64,000 nucleotides of DNA from Neocallimastix lanati (nom. inval.) (Eukaryota; Neocallimastigomycota; Neocallimastigomycetes; Neocallimastigales; Neocallimastigaceae), in the NCBI GenBank assembly GCA_016946835.1, contig JACVTC010000056.1:352001-416000 (forward strand). The letters are read 5' to 3'. The translations under genes were made by a program, and so were the position numbers. Positions 30,512 to 42,688 of the stretch are shown in pieces; positions within the stretch are counted from its first letter, which is position 1, and every line of letters begins with the position of its first letter. The notes under the pieces are model-generated. The model saw nothing but the letters and a program-made list of their open reading frames with translations. It searched no databases and was not told the DNA's origin.

Positions 30512-31562
30512 GCTTGGTAGTATTTTTTCTTTTATAGTGCCTCGGCTTGTTGTTAATCAAAGCACTATTAGCAACGTTATTATATTCTTGATTATTAAAG
30601 TCTTCATTTAACGCATTGCTTATAAAAGCATCTTGGTAGTCATAATCTTTTATTCCCGAACTGTTCGCTTCAACATTATTTGAATAATTTTGTTTATGTT
30701 TATTTTTATATTTATTTTTATTTTTATTTTTATTTGTATTTTTGAATTTGCATGTATCAGCCTTGTGCCCTAATTTATGGCAAATGTAACATCTTGGAAC
30801 CCTTTTCTTATTTTTGTATTCTTTATTGTAATTTTGATTACTAGTGGTTCCATTGGAATTGGAATATAAGCTGACTGATTTTATTTCTTGGTTTTGTTTA
30901 TATGATTTGGATTCCCTTAACTCCTTTAGACGATTTATTGTTTTTATTGCCGATTCAGAGCATTCATTCCAATTGTTTTCATAAGCTAATATTCTAGTTC
31001 TTATTGCTAAATGAGTTGGTATTGAATTATAAAGATAATTAATCTTATCCCTATTTGATATACATTTGCCTAGGCTGGATAATTCATTAAATATTTTATT
31101 CATGTAGGATACATGCATTGAAATTGAAGTTTTATTTTCATCAAAATATAATTTATTTAATTCATTTTCTAAATATTCTATTCTTTGTTGTTTTGAAAAT
31201 GAATTAGTTTCTTCAATGGTTTTAAATATTTTGTATGAGTTACTATAGATGAAATCTAAATTTTTCTTAATTTCATCTGAGATACTATTATTGATTATTA
31301 TTTTAGTATCATTATCCTTATCGATCATATCTTCTGTAACGTTTTTATCATATACATAATCTCTATCAAATTCAAAAGTTTTATAATCTTTTGAATCTCC
31401 TTTAATTGATGATTTGAGAATTATTTTTACTTCATCAGTATTAATATATTTATATAGCTTATGTTTAGCTAACAGTAAAAATAATTCTGTTCTCCATATT
31501 AAATAATTTTCATCATTTAATATGGTTTTAGTACTAATATTTTCAATAATTTCTTTTGACAT
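30504..31562 (-). CDS. gag: Copia Gag polyprotein
   Basis: 352 residues. It forms the particle that packages the element RNA. The N-terminal 230 residues are the copia capsid region (LIWRTELFLLL near residue 21, then a helical region through RTRILAYENNW). A CCHC zinc knuckle, CYICHKLGHKADTC, uses C258, C261, H266 and C271 and would bind RNA. It is followed by an unusual Asn/Lys run and a basic tail. The last two codons before the TAA are CTT and AGA, the proposed frameshift site. The start Met is the first in frame after the LTR and untranslated leader. Confidence 0.93.
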
Positions 31563-31702
31563 AATAAAATTATTTGTTTAGATTTATAAGATATTTTAAA
31601 ATTTTAAATATCAATTTTTAGATGTTAAATATTAATTTTTAAAAATTCAAAATTTAAAAACAACACCTATAAACTATAATCTTTTAAAATATATCGGTAT
31701 TC

Positions 31703-31718
31703 CTGAGACTCTTAATCT
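31703..31718 (-). other. Primer binding site complementary to an internal tRNA-Lys (CUU) segment
   Basis: On the minus strand AGATTAAGAGTCTCAG immediately follows the 5' LTR. Its complement (the plus strand here) reads CTGAGACTCTTAATCT, which has the layout of a tRNA-Lys anticodon arm: stem GAGA, loop CTCTTAA with anticodon CTT. Priming by an internal half-tRNA is known from Drosophila copia, which uses initiator tRNA-Met. The assignment to Lys is from the loop sequence and general tRNA knowledge. The same 16-mer follows the LTR of the decayed element at 58087. Confidence 0.7.
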
Positions 31719-32041
31719 TTTAATACACTGCTTAAATTGATCAATTTAAGTTTTATTCTTTAATAATTCCTTTTATTTTATTTAATAAGAATAATATATT
31801 AAAAATATCTTTTTAGTTAAATTACATGTATTAATATAAGATATAATTTAGTGTTACATTATATTAACGTATTTCGTTATTACTAAACGCCACATTATAT
31901 GCTATACTATTACATTAATTATAAATTATACTAATATTAATTATATATTTATAATTTTATATAAAATCAATATTAAATATATTTAAATTATTTATTTTAT
32001 TTTATTTTATTATTTAATAATATTAAACTTTATTTCTAACA
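31718..32041 (-). repeat. 5' LTR of the young copia element
   Basis: 324 bases, identical to 25853-26176. It should carry the promoter for the genomic RNA on the minus strand; the AT-richness makes a TATA box impossible to single out. Confidence 0.95.
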
Positions 32042-33281
32042 AAAAATAAAAAAAAATCAAATTTAATTAAAAACTTAATATATTGAAATATATTTAAAAT
32101 ATATTATAAATGATAAAAATTAATTTATTTTTAAAACTTAAATTACCCGTTTAATTTTAAAGAATAAAAATAAATGAATAAATAAAAATTAAAAAAATAA
32201 ATAAATATTAATAAAAATAAATAAATATATTTTAAATGAAAAGTTGCTTTGTTTTATACTGATTTAAATAAATATTTTATATTTAGACATATTTGAACTT
32301 TTAAAATAAATTAAAAAGAATTGATAAAAAGAATAGATGAAAAGAATAGATAAAAAGATGATATTTTTTAAATACAAATGATTATTATTATTTTTTTTAA
32401 TAATTAAATTAACATTTAAAGTTTTTTAAAAATGATTGATTATGATGTATTATTAGATCAATTACGTAAATTCTTTTTCTAATACATTATGGATAACAAA
32501 ATTAATTTTTGATGTTATTATTAATAAATTATACATATTTTTAGGATACATAGTTTACCTTTTTTTTTCTCTCTCTGCCAAACTTTATTATTATAAATTA
32601 ATTAAAGTGTATTATAAAGATAGAAAAAATACGAGAAAAAAAAAAAAAAAAAAGTCAAATAATAGTATATTAAATAAAAAAGAAAATATATTACCTTTTT
32701 TTTTTTTTTTTTTGTATTTATTATTTATTATTTATTTTTTTTTTATCTTTATATTTTTTATTTTTAAATAATAATATATAGTATATAATCATTCAATTAA
32801 AATAATTCTTTATATTATAAAATTAATTATTAATAAAATTATTAAATTTTTATAATAATTAATATATACTAAAAATAGTTAATTTGTAATTAACAAGAAA
32901 ACATGAAATTAATGTTATTGTAGATAATTTGTAAGTAAATATTAATATAATTGAATTGTGATGGATTGTTGATTTCAATATTCAAATTAGTAAATAAAAA
33001 TGATATTAAATTGAATTTAATAAAAATTTTGTATATATTTAATTTAATATATCAAAGATTAATTTAAAATGATGATGATGATATTAATAATAATAAAAAT
33101 AAAAAATATAATAATTAAATAAAGGAAAAATGACTTATTCAATCTATACAACGAGAGAGTATTGAAAAGATAATGTGAATTTAAATGTTAACTTCATTTC
33201 ATTAACTTTTTTTTTATAGATATTAAATTGAATAATATATAGAATTTATTATATCTAATAATTTTGTTCTATCTATCTATC

Positions 33282-33312
<31 letters not shown>

Positions 33313-33386
33313 TTTTTTTTTTATGTATATAATTAAACAAAAGATTTATTTTCATATATCATATATATTCCAAATATAAATACAAA
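32042..33386. other. Intergenic, no gene seen
   Basis: A/T-rich, with an A-run next to the copia LTR, a CTCTCTC patch near 32569 and a (TCTA)n microsatellite at 33271-33296. It forms the 5' flank of the ankyrin/sirtuin-like gene. Confidence 0.7.
33271..33296. repeat. (TCTA)n microsatellite
   Basis: About six TCTA units, roughly 90 bases before the start codon of the ankyrin/sirtuin-like gene. Confidence 0.9.
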
Positions 33387-33819
33387 ATGGCCTTTAGAAA
33401 TAATAAAAGAAAGATTATTATTACAACATCAGCAATATCAGCTGGTTTTATTGTATCCTTTGTTGCTTATAAAAAAATTCAAGAAAAAAGAGCAAGGGAA
33501 AGAAAAGAAAATTTAATGTAATATATATAAATCAATTATTTATGTTTATTAATGTTAATAATAAATATCGGTATTTTGTATAGTAAATAATTTTTATAAC
33601 ATTTTTTTTCTTTCTTTTTATTAAATATATATTACTATTTTATATTAAAGTACGTTATTAAAGGATTCTGCACTCGGTGTTAATACAAGTGAATACGCTC
33701 TTCTTGCTAATAAGGTTCAATATCCAAAAATTAAATTTAAAGATGAAAATGGAAATACACCTTTCTTATATGCTTGTCGGTTAGTTATTAATATAAATAA
33801 TAATTATAAAATTCTTATT

Positions 33820-33850
<31 letters not shown>

Positions 33851-34469
33851 GTTTAAATTTAAATTTAATTTTAATAATAATAATAATAATATATTGTATT
33901 GTATTAATAGGTACGGTCATGCTCATTTAGTCGATTACATATTATCCAATCTTACAACTTTAAATTATAAATCCACAGTTTTGGAAAAAAACGATGAAGG
34001 TTGTAATGCTATGCATCTTTGTACCCATAAGGGCTATATCGATACATTAAAATTATTATTCCAATTAGAACCAGAATACATTGAAACATTAGTTAAAGGT
34101 AAAACTCTTGAAGCAAAATGGACTCCTTTACATATTGCTGCGTCAAAAGGTCATTTAGAATGTGCTCAATTAATTCTTAGCTTTGGTGTTAAGAGTATCA
34201 TTAATGAAAAAGGTAATATTTATTTAATAATCAAGTCAAATATACAAATATAATGAAATAAAAAATAAAAATAATAATATTATTTTCAATTAATATTTTA
34301 AAAATTTATTTATATATAAAAAATAATTTAATATATATTATCAAATAAATCGATTTTATTAATAATAGATTCAAAGGGCTGTACAGCCTTATTAATGGCT
34401 TCATGCAATGGATATACTGATATAGTTGATTTATTATTAAAAGTAAGTAAAATTTTGAATATATAAATC

Positions 34470-34505
<36 letters not shown>

Positions 34506-35453
34506 AATTATTTTAAAATAATATTAAATATTAAATATATATTTTTTTAAAATAATAATAATTAATATTATATTAAAAGTATGATGCAGATCCATCTATC
34601 CCAGTTATTGATGGACGTACCCCACTTCACTATGCCGCTCACAATAATAATCCAGATATTGTTAAACTTATATTAGATGCTCGTCAAAAACCTGCATCTG
34701 AATTGTGGGATGATGATCCTTTATTTATGGTTAACAAATCTAAATGCTCAGCTTTACATGAATCTACAATTATGGGTGATTTTGAATCTACTAAATTATT
34801 AGTTGAGGCTGGAGCTGGTAAATAATAATAAAAACATTGATATACGAATTAATAACATAAAAGTAATAATATTGAGTATGATACTAAATATTAAAGTAAA
34901 TTAACATTCAATAAATTATATATATATATAATTATAAAGATATTAATTTAACTAGTAGAGATGGTTCAACACCATTAACATCAGCTATCATGAGAGGTCA
35001 TATTGATATTATTAAATATTTACTTGAACGACCAAATATTGATATTTTAACTCCAACTATGTTTGGCTTTACTCCATTAATTTCGGCAGCTTCAAAGGCT
35101 CAAAATGATATTGTTAAATTATTATTAAGAGATAAGGATCTAATTCAAAATATGCTTTATCGTGATAATGATGGATCTACTGCACTTCATCATGCATGCC
35201 AATCTATTATTAATGATCCAACTGAAACCATAAAAATTTTATTAGAAAAGGCTAAAGAAGCTAATTTAGAGGAATATGTTGACTGTGTTGACTTCTCAGG
35301 ATCTACTCCTTTATTATCCGCTTGTTGGCATGATAGTCAATATTTACCTGATATAATTGATATACTGTTAAAATACGGTGCTGATCCAAGAAAGGAAAAT
35401 AAGTATGGATGGTGTTGCTTAAATGTTCTTTCTCAACAAAGTTGTATGTATTT

Positions 35454-35495
<42 letters not shown>

Positions 35496-36305
35496 CATTT
35501 TTAATGTTTAAATTAATAATAATAGTAATAAATAATAAATAATAAATAATAAATAATAAATAATAAATAATAAATAATAAATAATAAATAATAAATAATA
35601 AATAATAAATAATAAATAATAAATAATAAATAATAAATAATAAATAATAAATAATAAATAATAAATAATAAATAATAAATAATAAATAAATAGTAATAAT
35701 AGTTATAATAATAATAATAATAATAAATATAATAATAATAATAATTGAAAAGCTGCTCGTTCAAAAGAAATGTATTCAAAAATTGAAGAGCATATAAAGA
35801 AAATGGATCCTCATTTCTTTGATACCTTTACTGTCAATGTAAAAGATTCCCCAGTTGAATATTATCAACATCCATTAATGAGTAAAAAATTATTTTATAT
35901 ATAATTTTATATATTATTTAATACTTAATAAGCAATTTAATTTTTGTATATAATTCATTTTAGATAATAATTAAAGAAATTTAAGGAAAATAAAATAAAG
36001 TAAAAAAATAATTATTAATAAGAATTATTTAAATTACACATGAATTATAGGAAAACATTTACAAATGCCATTAAAGGATCGTATGAATGTCTTAGATGGT
36101 GATGTTTCATCACGTGGTATTAGTAAAATAATAAATAAGGCTATTCAAAATAAAAATTTAAAGATTGCTGTTTTATTAGGTGATGATTATATGGATAACT
36201 TAAATTTACCTTCATTAACTGATCTTGAAGCTTTAGCTTATGATACTGAAAGCTATATAAATGTAAATTTCATAATATCAAAATAATATTAAGATTATCA
36301 AAATA

Positions 36306-36346
<41 letters not shown>

Positions 36347-36601
36347 TAAAATAATATCAATATTTATCGATTTTTTATTTTTATGTTAATATAATAATTA
36401 GAATTCCAAGAAATTTAATGAAATTGTTAAAGAAAAATACTATCAAATATATAAAAAGGAAATAGAGAATACTAATGTACATAAATTTATTAGTTTCTTA
36501 AATGAAAAAGATTTATTAAAATATTTATTTACATTAAATATTGATATGTTGGAATTCCAAATTGGTATTCCAAAAGGTAAATTTATTATTATTATTATTA
36601 C

Positions 36602-36649
<48 letters not shown>

Positions 36650-37459
36650 AATTTAAATATAAATATTAATATAACTTTAATTTATTATATATATATTCAT
36701 TTGTTTATTTCTTTGATTATAGAAAAAATCATAACCTCTAACGGATCATTCTTTTACCCAAAAAAATGTACTCAATGCCAATATACTCTTAAAGAAGATG
36801 AAGAAGAACCTTGTTATTGGAACAAAATAAAAGAAAATTTAACACCAGAATGTCCAAAATGTAATGGTTTGTTACATCCAGATATTAGGTTTTCTCAAGA
36901 AAATATTGAAGATAACGTAAATATAATAATAAAATATAAAAATAATATTAATTAATTAATAATAAATAATACTAAAATTGTATTAATCTTGTATTATATA
37001 ATTTATTGCAATTAGTTTTTGAATTACTGTGAAACTGGTAATCTTGATGTAGATATGTTAATTATAATTGGTTTAAAGAATGGTAATTATAAAAATAATT
37101 ATTATAATTATTCTATATATATATAATATAATATTAATACATATTTATTTAAATAATATTATATAATAGAAACATATCCATTTGATCAATTAATTTCAAA
37201 TGTACCAAATAGTTGTTCGAGACTTTTAATTAATAAACAAAATATTGATGAATTTATAGATTATTTTGGTGAAAATGAAATACAATCAACATCTGACAGT
37301 ACTTCAGAATCTTATTATGGTAAATCTGAAAATGAAATTAAAAAAATCGTAGAACTTGGTGGCAATTACAGAGATGTTGTTATGATAGGTGATATTAATA
37401 AGAATATAAGCAATCTTTTAAGTCAAATAAATACTTTGGATGAAAATATTCAAAATTAA
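33387..37459 (+). CDS. Membrane-anchored ankyrin-repeat protein with a degenerate sirtuin (SIR2) domain
   Basis: Twelve exons join in phase to 814 residues: 33387-33517, 33651-33779, 33911-34212, 34369-34442, 34580-34817, 34940-35443, 35753-35881, 36051-36262, 36402-36576, 36723-36916, 37016-37082, 37170-37459. Residues about 9-28 are hydrophobic and followed by KKIQEKRARERK, predicting an N-terminal anchor. About ten ankyrin repeats fill residues 75-455 (WTPLHIAASKGHLECAQLIL). Residues about 525-790 follow sirtuin order: LKIAVLLG (539), TLNID (617), zinc cysteines C647, C650, C675, C678, DMLIIIG (709), LLINK. Sirtuin residues needed for NAD and catalysis are lost: the GAG loop is GDD, the catalytic HG is N638-G639, and GTS is GLK. 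So it is probably a pseudo-enzyme binding partners through the ankyrins. Start: first Met, 5' of the anchor. Confidence 0.88.
35444..35752 (+). repeat. Intron filled with a 7-bp satellite (AAATAAT)
   Basis: This intron of the ankyrin/sirtuin-like gene has a T-run of about 35 followed by AAATAAT units repeated in tandem at about 35523-35688, then an AAT array. The array is the reverse complement of the satellite at 20385-20527. Confidence 0.85.
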
Positions 37460-37847
37460 AACTTTCTAATTTTACTTAAAATAAAAATTCTATTCAATAA
37501 ATTAAATATAGTAATTTTTATAATTTAATAAAAATAAATATTTATATATTAATAATAATATATTTATATTTCATTTTTTATAATTTATTATTGTTATTAC
37601 TATTATTATCTTTTTTTTTTTTTTTTTATCATTTTTATTTTATTTTACTTTTTTTTTTTTTTTTTTTTTTTGTATAATTATTATAAATATTTTAATTCTG
37701 ATAATAGATAGGTATAGACTTAAAAACTAATTGAGACAAATCATTTTAATTTTAATAAAAATAATAATACAAATACAAAATAATAATAATACAATAAAAA
37801 TTATAATTTAATTAATTTCATTATTTTTTTAATAAATAAATAAATAA

Positions 37848-37899
<52 letters not shown>

Positions 37900-37982
37900 T
37901 AATTTATATCATACAATAAAAATAAAAGTAAAAAGCAATTTTTGAAAATACAAAAAAGAATTTATATATATATATATATAAA
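37460..37982. other. Spacer between the ankyrin gene and copia element two
   Basis: T- and A-runs, including an A-run of about 41 near 37851-37891. No gene. Confidence 0.7.
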
Positions 37983-38687
37983 TGTTAAAGTTCAACATAA
38001 TATTTAAACTTTTGTACATTAAAAGTATTATAAATATTTATAATATTTGATTAAGTAATAATTTATATGTAAAATATAAAAAGAAAATTTTTTTATAAAA
38101 TTAATATTTTTGGGGTCTTTTAAATACTTCAAGCAATACCTATCATAAGTAGTTCGTTTGAGCTATTACTTGATAGGTATTGTAAATTACCAAACTTATC
38201 CAAGAACGTCGACGTCGTACTGATAAGGCATAATGATAATACAGGATCATCATCTATTTCTACGAAAGGTGAATCTCGCCCTTGTAGTTCAATAAATGAT
38301 GAATCCGGGGAGAGTTTAGTGGACACCACACTATCTATTTTAAAGATGTTACTTCTAGGTTTTATTTCTTTTTTATTTGTTAGGAAGGGAAAAATTCCCG
38401 CATAGTACAACTTGCCGAAATACATAGTATTTTCGAGCTTTTTTATTTTTTATTTTTTAAATATTTTTATTAATTTCAATTGTACTTTTCACCTACATGT
38501 ATTTTTTAAAATAAATTTAATAAAGTTTTGGAAGTGTATTCTCTTCCCTGTCTAGAAAAAAAAAAAAAAGAAAAAAAAAAAAAAAATTTAAATACTTCAT
38601 TAAATCATATAAATTAATAAATAATAAATAAAATTTAATTGAATAATAGTACATTTTGTTGTGTACACATCATATCTTATATTAACA
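37983..38687 (+). repeat. 5' LTR of copia element two, split by an insertion
   Basis: The LTR runs 37983 to about 38118, resumes at 38600 and ends near TAACA at 38687. It begins TGTTA and ends TAACA, a canonical inverted terminal pair. Confidence 0.85.
38132..38586 (+). pseudogene. 5'-truncated retrocopy of a host mRNA inserted in the LTR
   Basis: The insert is bounded by a 13-base direct repeat, TTTAAATACTTCA (38119-38131 and 38587-38599), and ends in an A-run of about 30 with one G. On the plus strand an open frame without a start runs from its first bases to a TAG at 38403. It codes about 90 residues of ordinary composition, including FELLLDRYCKLPNLSKNVD and ending FVRKGKIPA. An A/T-rich 3' untranslated region follows with AATAAA near 38519. 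Target duplication, poly(A) and no introns are the marks of LINE-mediated retroposition of the 3' end of an mRNA. I do not recognise the parent protein; it is not in this window. Confidence 0.75.
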
Positions 38688-38737
38688 TTTTAATGATTTT
38701 AATGACTTTACAATATAATTAATTATTTTTTATATTA

Positions 38738-39700
38738 ATGTTTCAAAGAATGGCTAAAAGAAAGAATAACAATAATAATCATATTGAAGAGAGTTCGAGT
38801 TCATCGAATCCAACTGATAATAAGGACAATGAATCGATTTCTTCATATGAAGATGATGAATCCAATGATAAAAGGATTATCATGAATAAATATTATGGAA
38901 ATTTAACTAAATCTGTTTTTGAAATTAAAGATTTCATATTAAATAAAGAAAATTTCATAGATTTGTATGAGCCTTTAAAGAGACATCTCATTGCCAATGA
39001 TTTAGATATATATATTGAAAAAGAAATCCAATATTCAAATATGAACAGAGGTCAAATAAAATCGGATAATGCTGTTCGATCTATCATAATAAATAGTTTA
39101 GAAAAATCAAACCAAGAATATTTACGAGGATGTAAAACTGCTTATAGTATGATTGATAGATTAAAAAACCGTTTCTATCAATCTGGCCAAGCATTATTAA
39201 ATATTCTTGAATATAAATTATTAATCTTAAGTTAATAAACAATGACTATATTCAATATATTAATGAATTAAATAATCTTTTTGAACAACATAAATTTGAA
39301 TCTAATAGACTAAAAAGAATTCCTTTTGATGAGGAAACTAAACTTTTATTTGCAGTAAATGAATTGGTATAAATTCACCACCAATTTATAATTATAAAAC
39401 TTTTGATGATCTTATTAAAGAATTAAACAAAAGGCATGATTTTTTTGAAAAAGCCGAAATTTTAAGGTCAAAAACTACCGTTGTAAACGATTCAAATGCC
39501 AATAATATAAATAGAAATAAACCAAATAATAATAAAAATTATACCAATTCTAATAAAATACGTAACCAATATTATTTTCATATATTCAAAACTAAAGGTC
39601 ACTCTACTGATCATTGTAAATATAATCTTTTAATTAGAGAAAATAATAAATCAGATGATAATGATAAAAATTATAAAAATAATAATAACAAAAATAAAAA
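38738..39700 (+). pseudogene. gag remnant of copia element two
   Basis: The frame starts MFQRMAKRK with an acidic/Ser-rich head (ESSSSSNPTDNKD), then a capsid-like part to about residue 160, where it hits a stop at 39233. It continues after a shift (YIQYINELNNLFEQHKFES) and another (FDDLIKELNKRHDFFEKAE). A degenerate zinc knuckle near 39575, FHIFKTKGHSTDHC, keeps GH and the last Cys but lost the first two. Not functional. Confidence 0.8.
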
Positions 39701-39779
39701 TTATTATAAAAGATATAATAACAAAAATAATTATTACTCTGGAAATATTATTAATAACAACAATGATAAATCTAATAAT

Positions 39780-41832
39780 AATAACAATAATTTTTTTGAA
39801 AATAATAATGAAAATGAAAATGAGGTATACATTGATTTTACAGGAAATATTTCTGTAATTCAAAATTGTAATTATACAACAATAAATAATAATAATTCCA
39901 CACATTGGATTATTGATAGTGGTACTGGTATCATCTTAACTAATAACATCAATAATTTAAGCAATATAAATAAAGTAAATAATAAAAATATTATTTATCC
40001 AAATGGTGATTTAGAAAAAGTCGAAAATGTAGTTACTTACAATGGTAAATTTAAAAATAATGATTTTATATGATCAAATGTTTATTACGCGTCAAATATT
40101 CAAAACAATCTAATTTCCACTCATTCAATATTAAAAAATGGATGCACAATTATAATGAAACGGATAAATAACAAAGACCTTAATATACAAAAATAATAAG
40201 TTAATTGCAAATATTTTTGAGAATGATGAAAATTTATTCGTGTTTGATACAATACCTTCAAATAATACTATTTCTAAGAATTATGTTTTCAGCATTGATA
40301 CTAACTTGTGGCATGCTCGTTTTGGACACTTTTATAATAATGATATCAAAGATTTTGTCATTGAGCATACTAAACATCATAATGATAAAAATTGTCGCCA
40401 ATGCAAAATCACTAAATTAAAGAGAAAACCATTTTACTCTTCCCCTAATAATGTTTCAAAACCTATGGAACTAGTTCATTCTGATGTAGTTGAAAAATTG
40501 GAAACATCATATAATGATTTCAATTATTATGTTACTTTTCTTGATGATTTCTCTAGAAAAATTTGGGTCTACCTTATCAAGAATAAATCTGATGTTCCTA
40601 ACATATTTATTAAATTTCATAAATTTATTTCCAATACTACTTCATATAAAATTATAAATTTCAAATCTGACAATGGTACTGAGTATATTAACAAAACTTT
40701 AACTACCTATTTAGAAAATTTTGCATTAATTTCATTCATTCGGTTCATGGTTACTCACAACAAAATTGTCGTGCTGAACGCAACACTTAATCGTTGGGCA
40801 TCTACTCTATTAAACTCTGCTAAGCTACCCTACAAGTTTTGGGATTCCGCTATTCCTTGTGCTGCTTACCTCTATAACTTGAATCCATATCAGAGTATTA
40901 ATAATAAAATTCCAAATGAATTATTTTTCAATAAATCAGTTGATATTTCTCACCTTAAAGTTTTTGGATGTAAAGCATTTTTCTATAACAATCACAAAAC
41001 GAATAAACTTGACAATAACTCTAAACCTGGTATATTTTTAGGTTATGCATCTGACTCTCTTGGCTACAAAATTTTAGATATTTCTACTAACTCTATAGTT
41101 ACTTCAAGAGATGTTTAATTTATGGAAGATATGCCTGGAACTATAAATACTACATTTTTTTGTGACAAATATATTGATTCTATTATTAATTTTAAGGATT
41201 CTTTAATTGAGGGGGAAAGTATTAATGATAATAATAATATTCATTCACAATTAAATAATCCTTTAAATAATAATAATAATAATAATAATAAAAATTTAAT
41301 GAACATCTTACAATATTTAAAAGGTACAAAAAATAAATCTATACATTATAATAAAAATAATAAATTTATTGGATACTCAGATTCAGATTTTGCTAACGAT
41401 GAAAAGACGAGAAGATCTACAAGTGGATATATATTTTTACTTGGAAAAAGCCCTATTTCATGGAAATCTCAGTTACCGAAAAATGTAACTTTATCTACTG
41501 CTGAAGCTGAATTTGTTAGTTTAACTGAACGTACTAAACAAGCTTTATAGTTCAAAAATTTATTTAAGGAAATATTTAATCAAGATATAAAATTTAAAAT
41601 TATGGTAGATAATAAAGCATGCATTGCAATTGCTCAAGATACAAATTCTAAAGGAAGATGTAAGCATATAGATTTAAGATATAAATTTATTCAAGAAGAA
41701 ATTATGAAAAACGAAATTGAATTAGAATACATTAATACTGAAAACATATTAGCTGATCCATTAACTAAAAGTATCAGGAGTACAAATGACAAAATTTACA
41801 AATTTAATTTTCAAAGAATAATATTTCTTTAA
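39780..41832 (+). pseudogene. pol remnant of copia element two, reverse transcriptase deleted
   Basis: The protease site WIIDSGTG lies near 39906. After a stop and shift, integrase is open from 40240 to 41118: zinc finger LWHARFGHF with CRQC, then LVHSDVV, FKSDNGTEY, and the later FGCKAFFY and GIFLGYAS. From 41122 the frame passes an Asn run near 41264-41295 and lands directly in the RNase H region (NILQYLKGTKNKS, YSDSDFANDEKTRRSTSGY, LSTAEAEFVSL). A stop at 41548 interrupts it, and it ends with ILADPLTK. The whole reverse transcriptase is missing, so the deletion removed several hundred codons between integrase and RNase H. Confidence 0.9.
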
Positions 41833-41844
41833 TTGTATATAATT

Positions 41845-41887
<43 letters not shown>

Positions 41888-41925
41888 TGAATATAATAAT
41901 TAAAATATTATATAATACTTAATGT

Positions 41926-41933
41926 AGGGGGAA
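41926..41933 (+). other. Polypurine tract of copia element two
   Basis: AGGGGGAA directly precedes the TG of the 3' LTR. Confidence 0.85.
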
Positions 41934-42156
41934 TGTTAAAGTTCAACATAATATTTAAACTTTTGTACATTAAAAGTATTATAAATATTTATAATATTTG
42001 ATTAAGTAATAATTTGTATGTAAAATATAAAAAGAAAATTTTTTTATGAAATTAATATTTTTGGAGACTTTATTAAATCATATAAATTAATAAATAATAA
42101 ATAAAATTTAATTGAATAATAATACATTTTGTTGTGTACACATCATATCTTATATT
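41934..42156 (+). repeat. 3' LTR of copia element two
   Basis: It matches the two halves of the left LTR with scattered substitutions (for example GGAGAC for GGGGTC). It lacks the retrocopy insert, so that insert came after this element. Confidence 0.88.
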
Positions 42157-42440
42157 GACTCCTAAACAAAAAGTTTTATAAATATACATAAATTAGAATA
42201 TTATCATGTTTTTATCGATTTATATAAATTAGTATTGAGCAATATAATATAAACATGATTTATATTATATTTAATTTTCTCAAAACTATTTATTATTATT
42301 GTTGGTTTATATCTTAATTTTATTTATTTTTTATTTAATTTATTATATATATAAATATATATATATTTTTTTTTAATTTTTATTATTTTTTTTTTATTAA
42401 TTTTATTTTTTATAAAATCTATATTATATTAAGTACTTCT

Positions 42441-42471
<31 letters not shown>

Positions 42472-42652
42472 TTATTTCAAAGTTAAATATTAAAATATCT
42501 AATAATAATTTTGTAGAATATTTAAGATTTTTTAATTTATGTTTGAAAATAAAATAAAATAAAAAAAAAAATAAAATAAAATAAAATAAAAAATGTATAT
42601 ATAAATGAAATGATTTGAAATTATATTAATTAATAATAAAATAATAATAATA

Positions 42653-42688
<36 letters not shown>

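Larger units (their letters stand above)
37983..42156 (+). mobile_element. Defective Ty1/copia element with deleted reverse transcriptase
   Basis: Left LTR pieces (37983-38118 and 38600-38687) and a right LTR (41934-42156) share sequence from TGTTAAAGTTCAACATA to CATATCTTATATT with a few differences. Between them lie gag and pol remnants on the plus strand with frameshifts and stops. The left LTR is split by a retroposed insert. Differences between LTRs, broken frames and loss of reverse transcriptase show an older, dead copy. It inserted about 520 bases past the ankyrin/sirtuin-like gene. Confidence 0.92.

Noticed and set aside
35513-35779. 88-codon Tyr/Ile/Leu-rich minus-strand open frame
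   Set aside because: It reads the antisense of the intronic 7-bp satellite.
38129-38425. 98-codon minus-strand open frame
   Set aside because: Antisense of the retrocopy; the plus strand has the stop, AATAAA and poly(A) in the right order.
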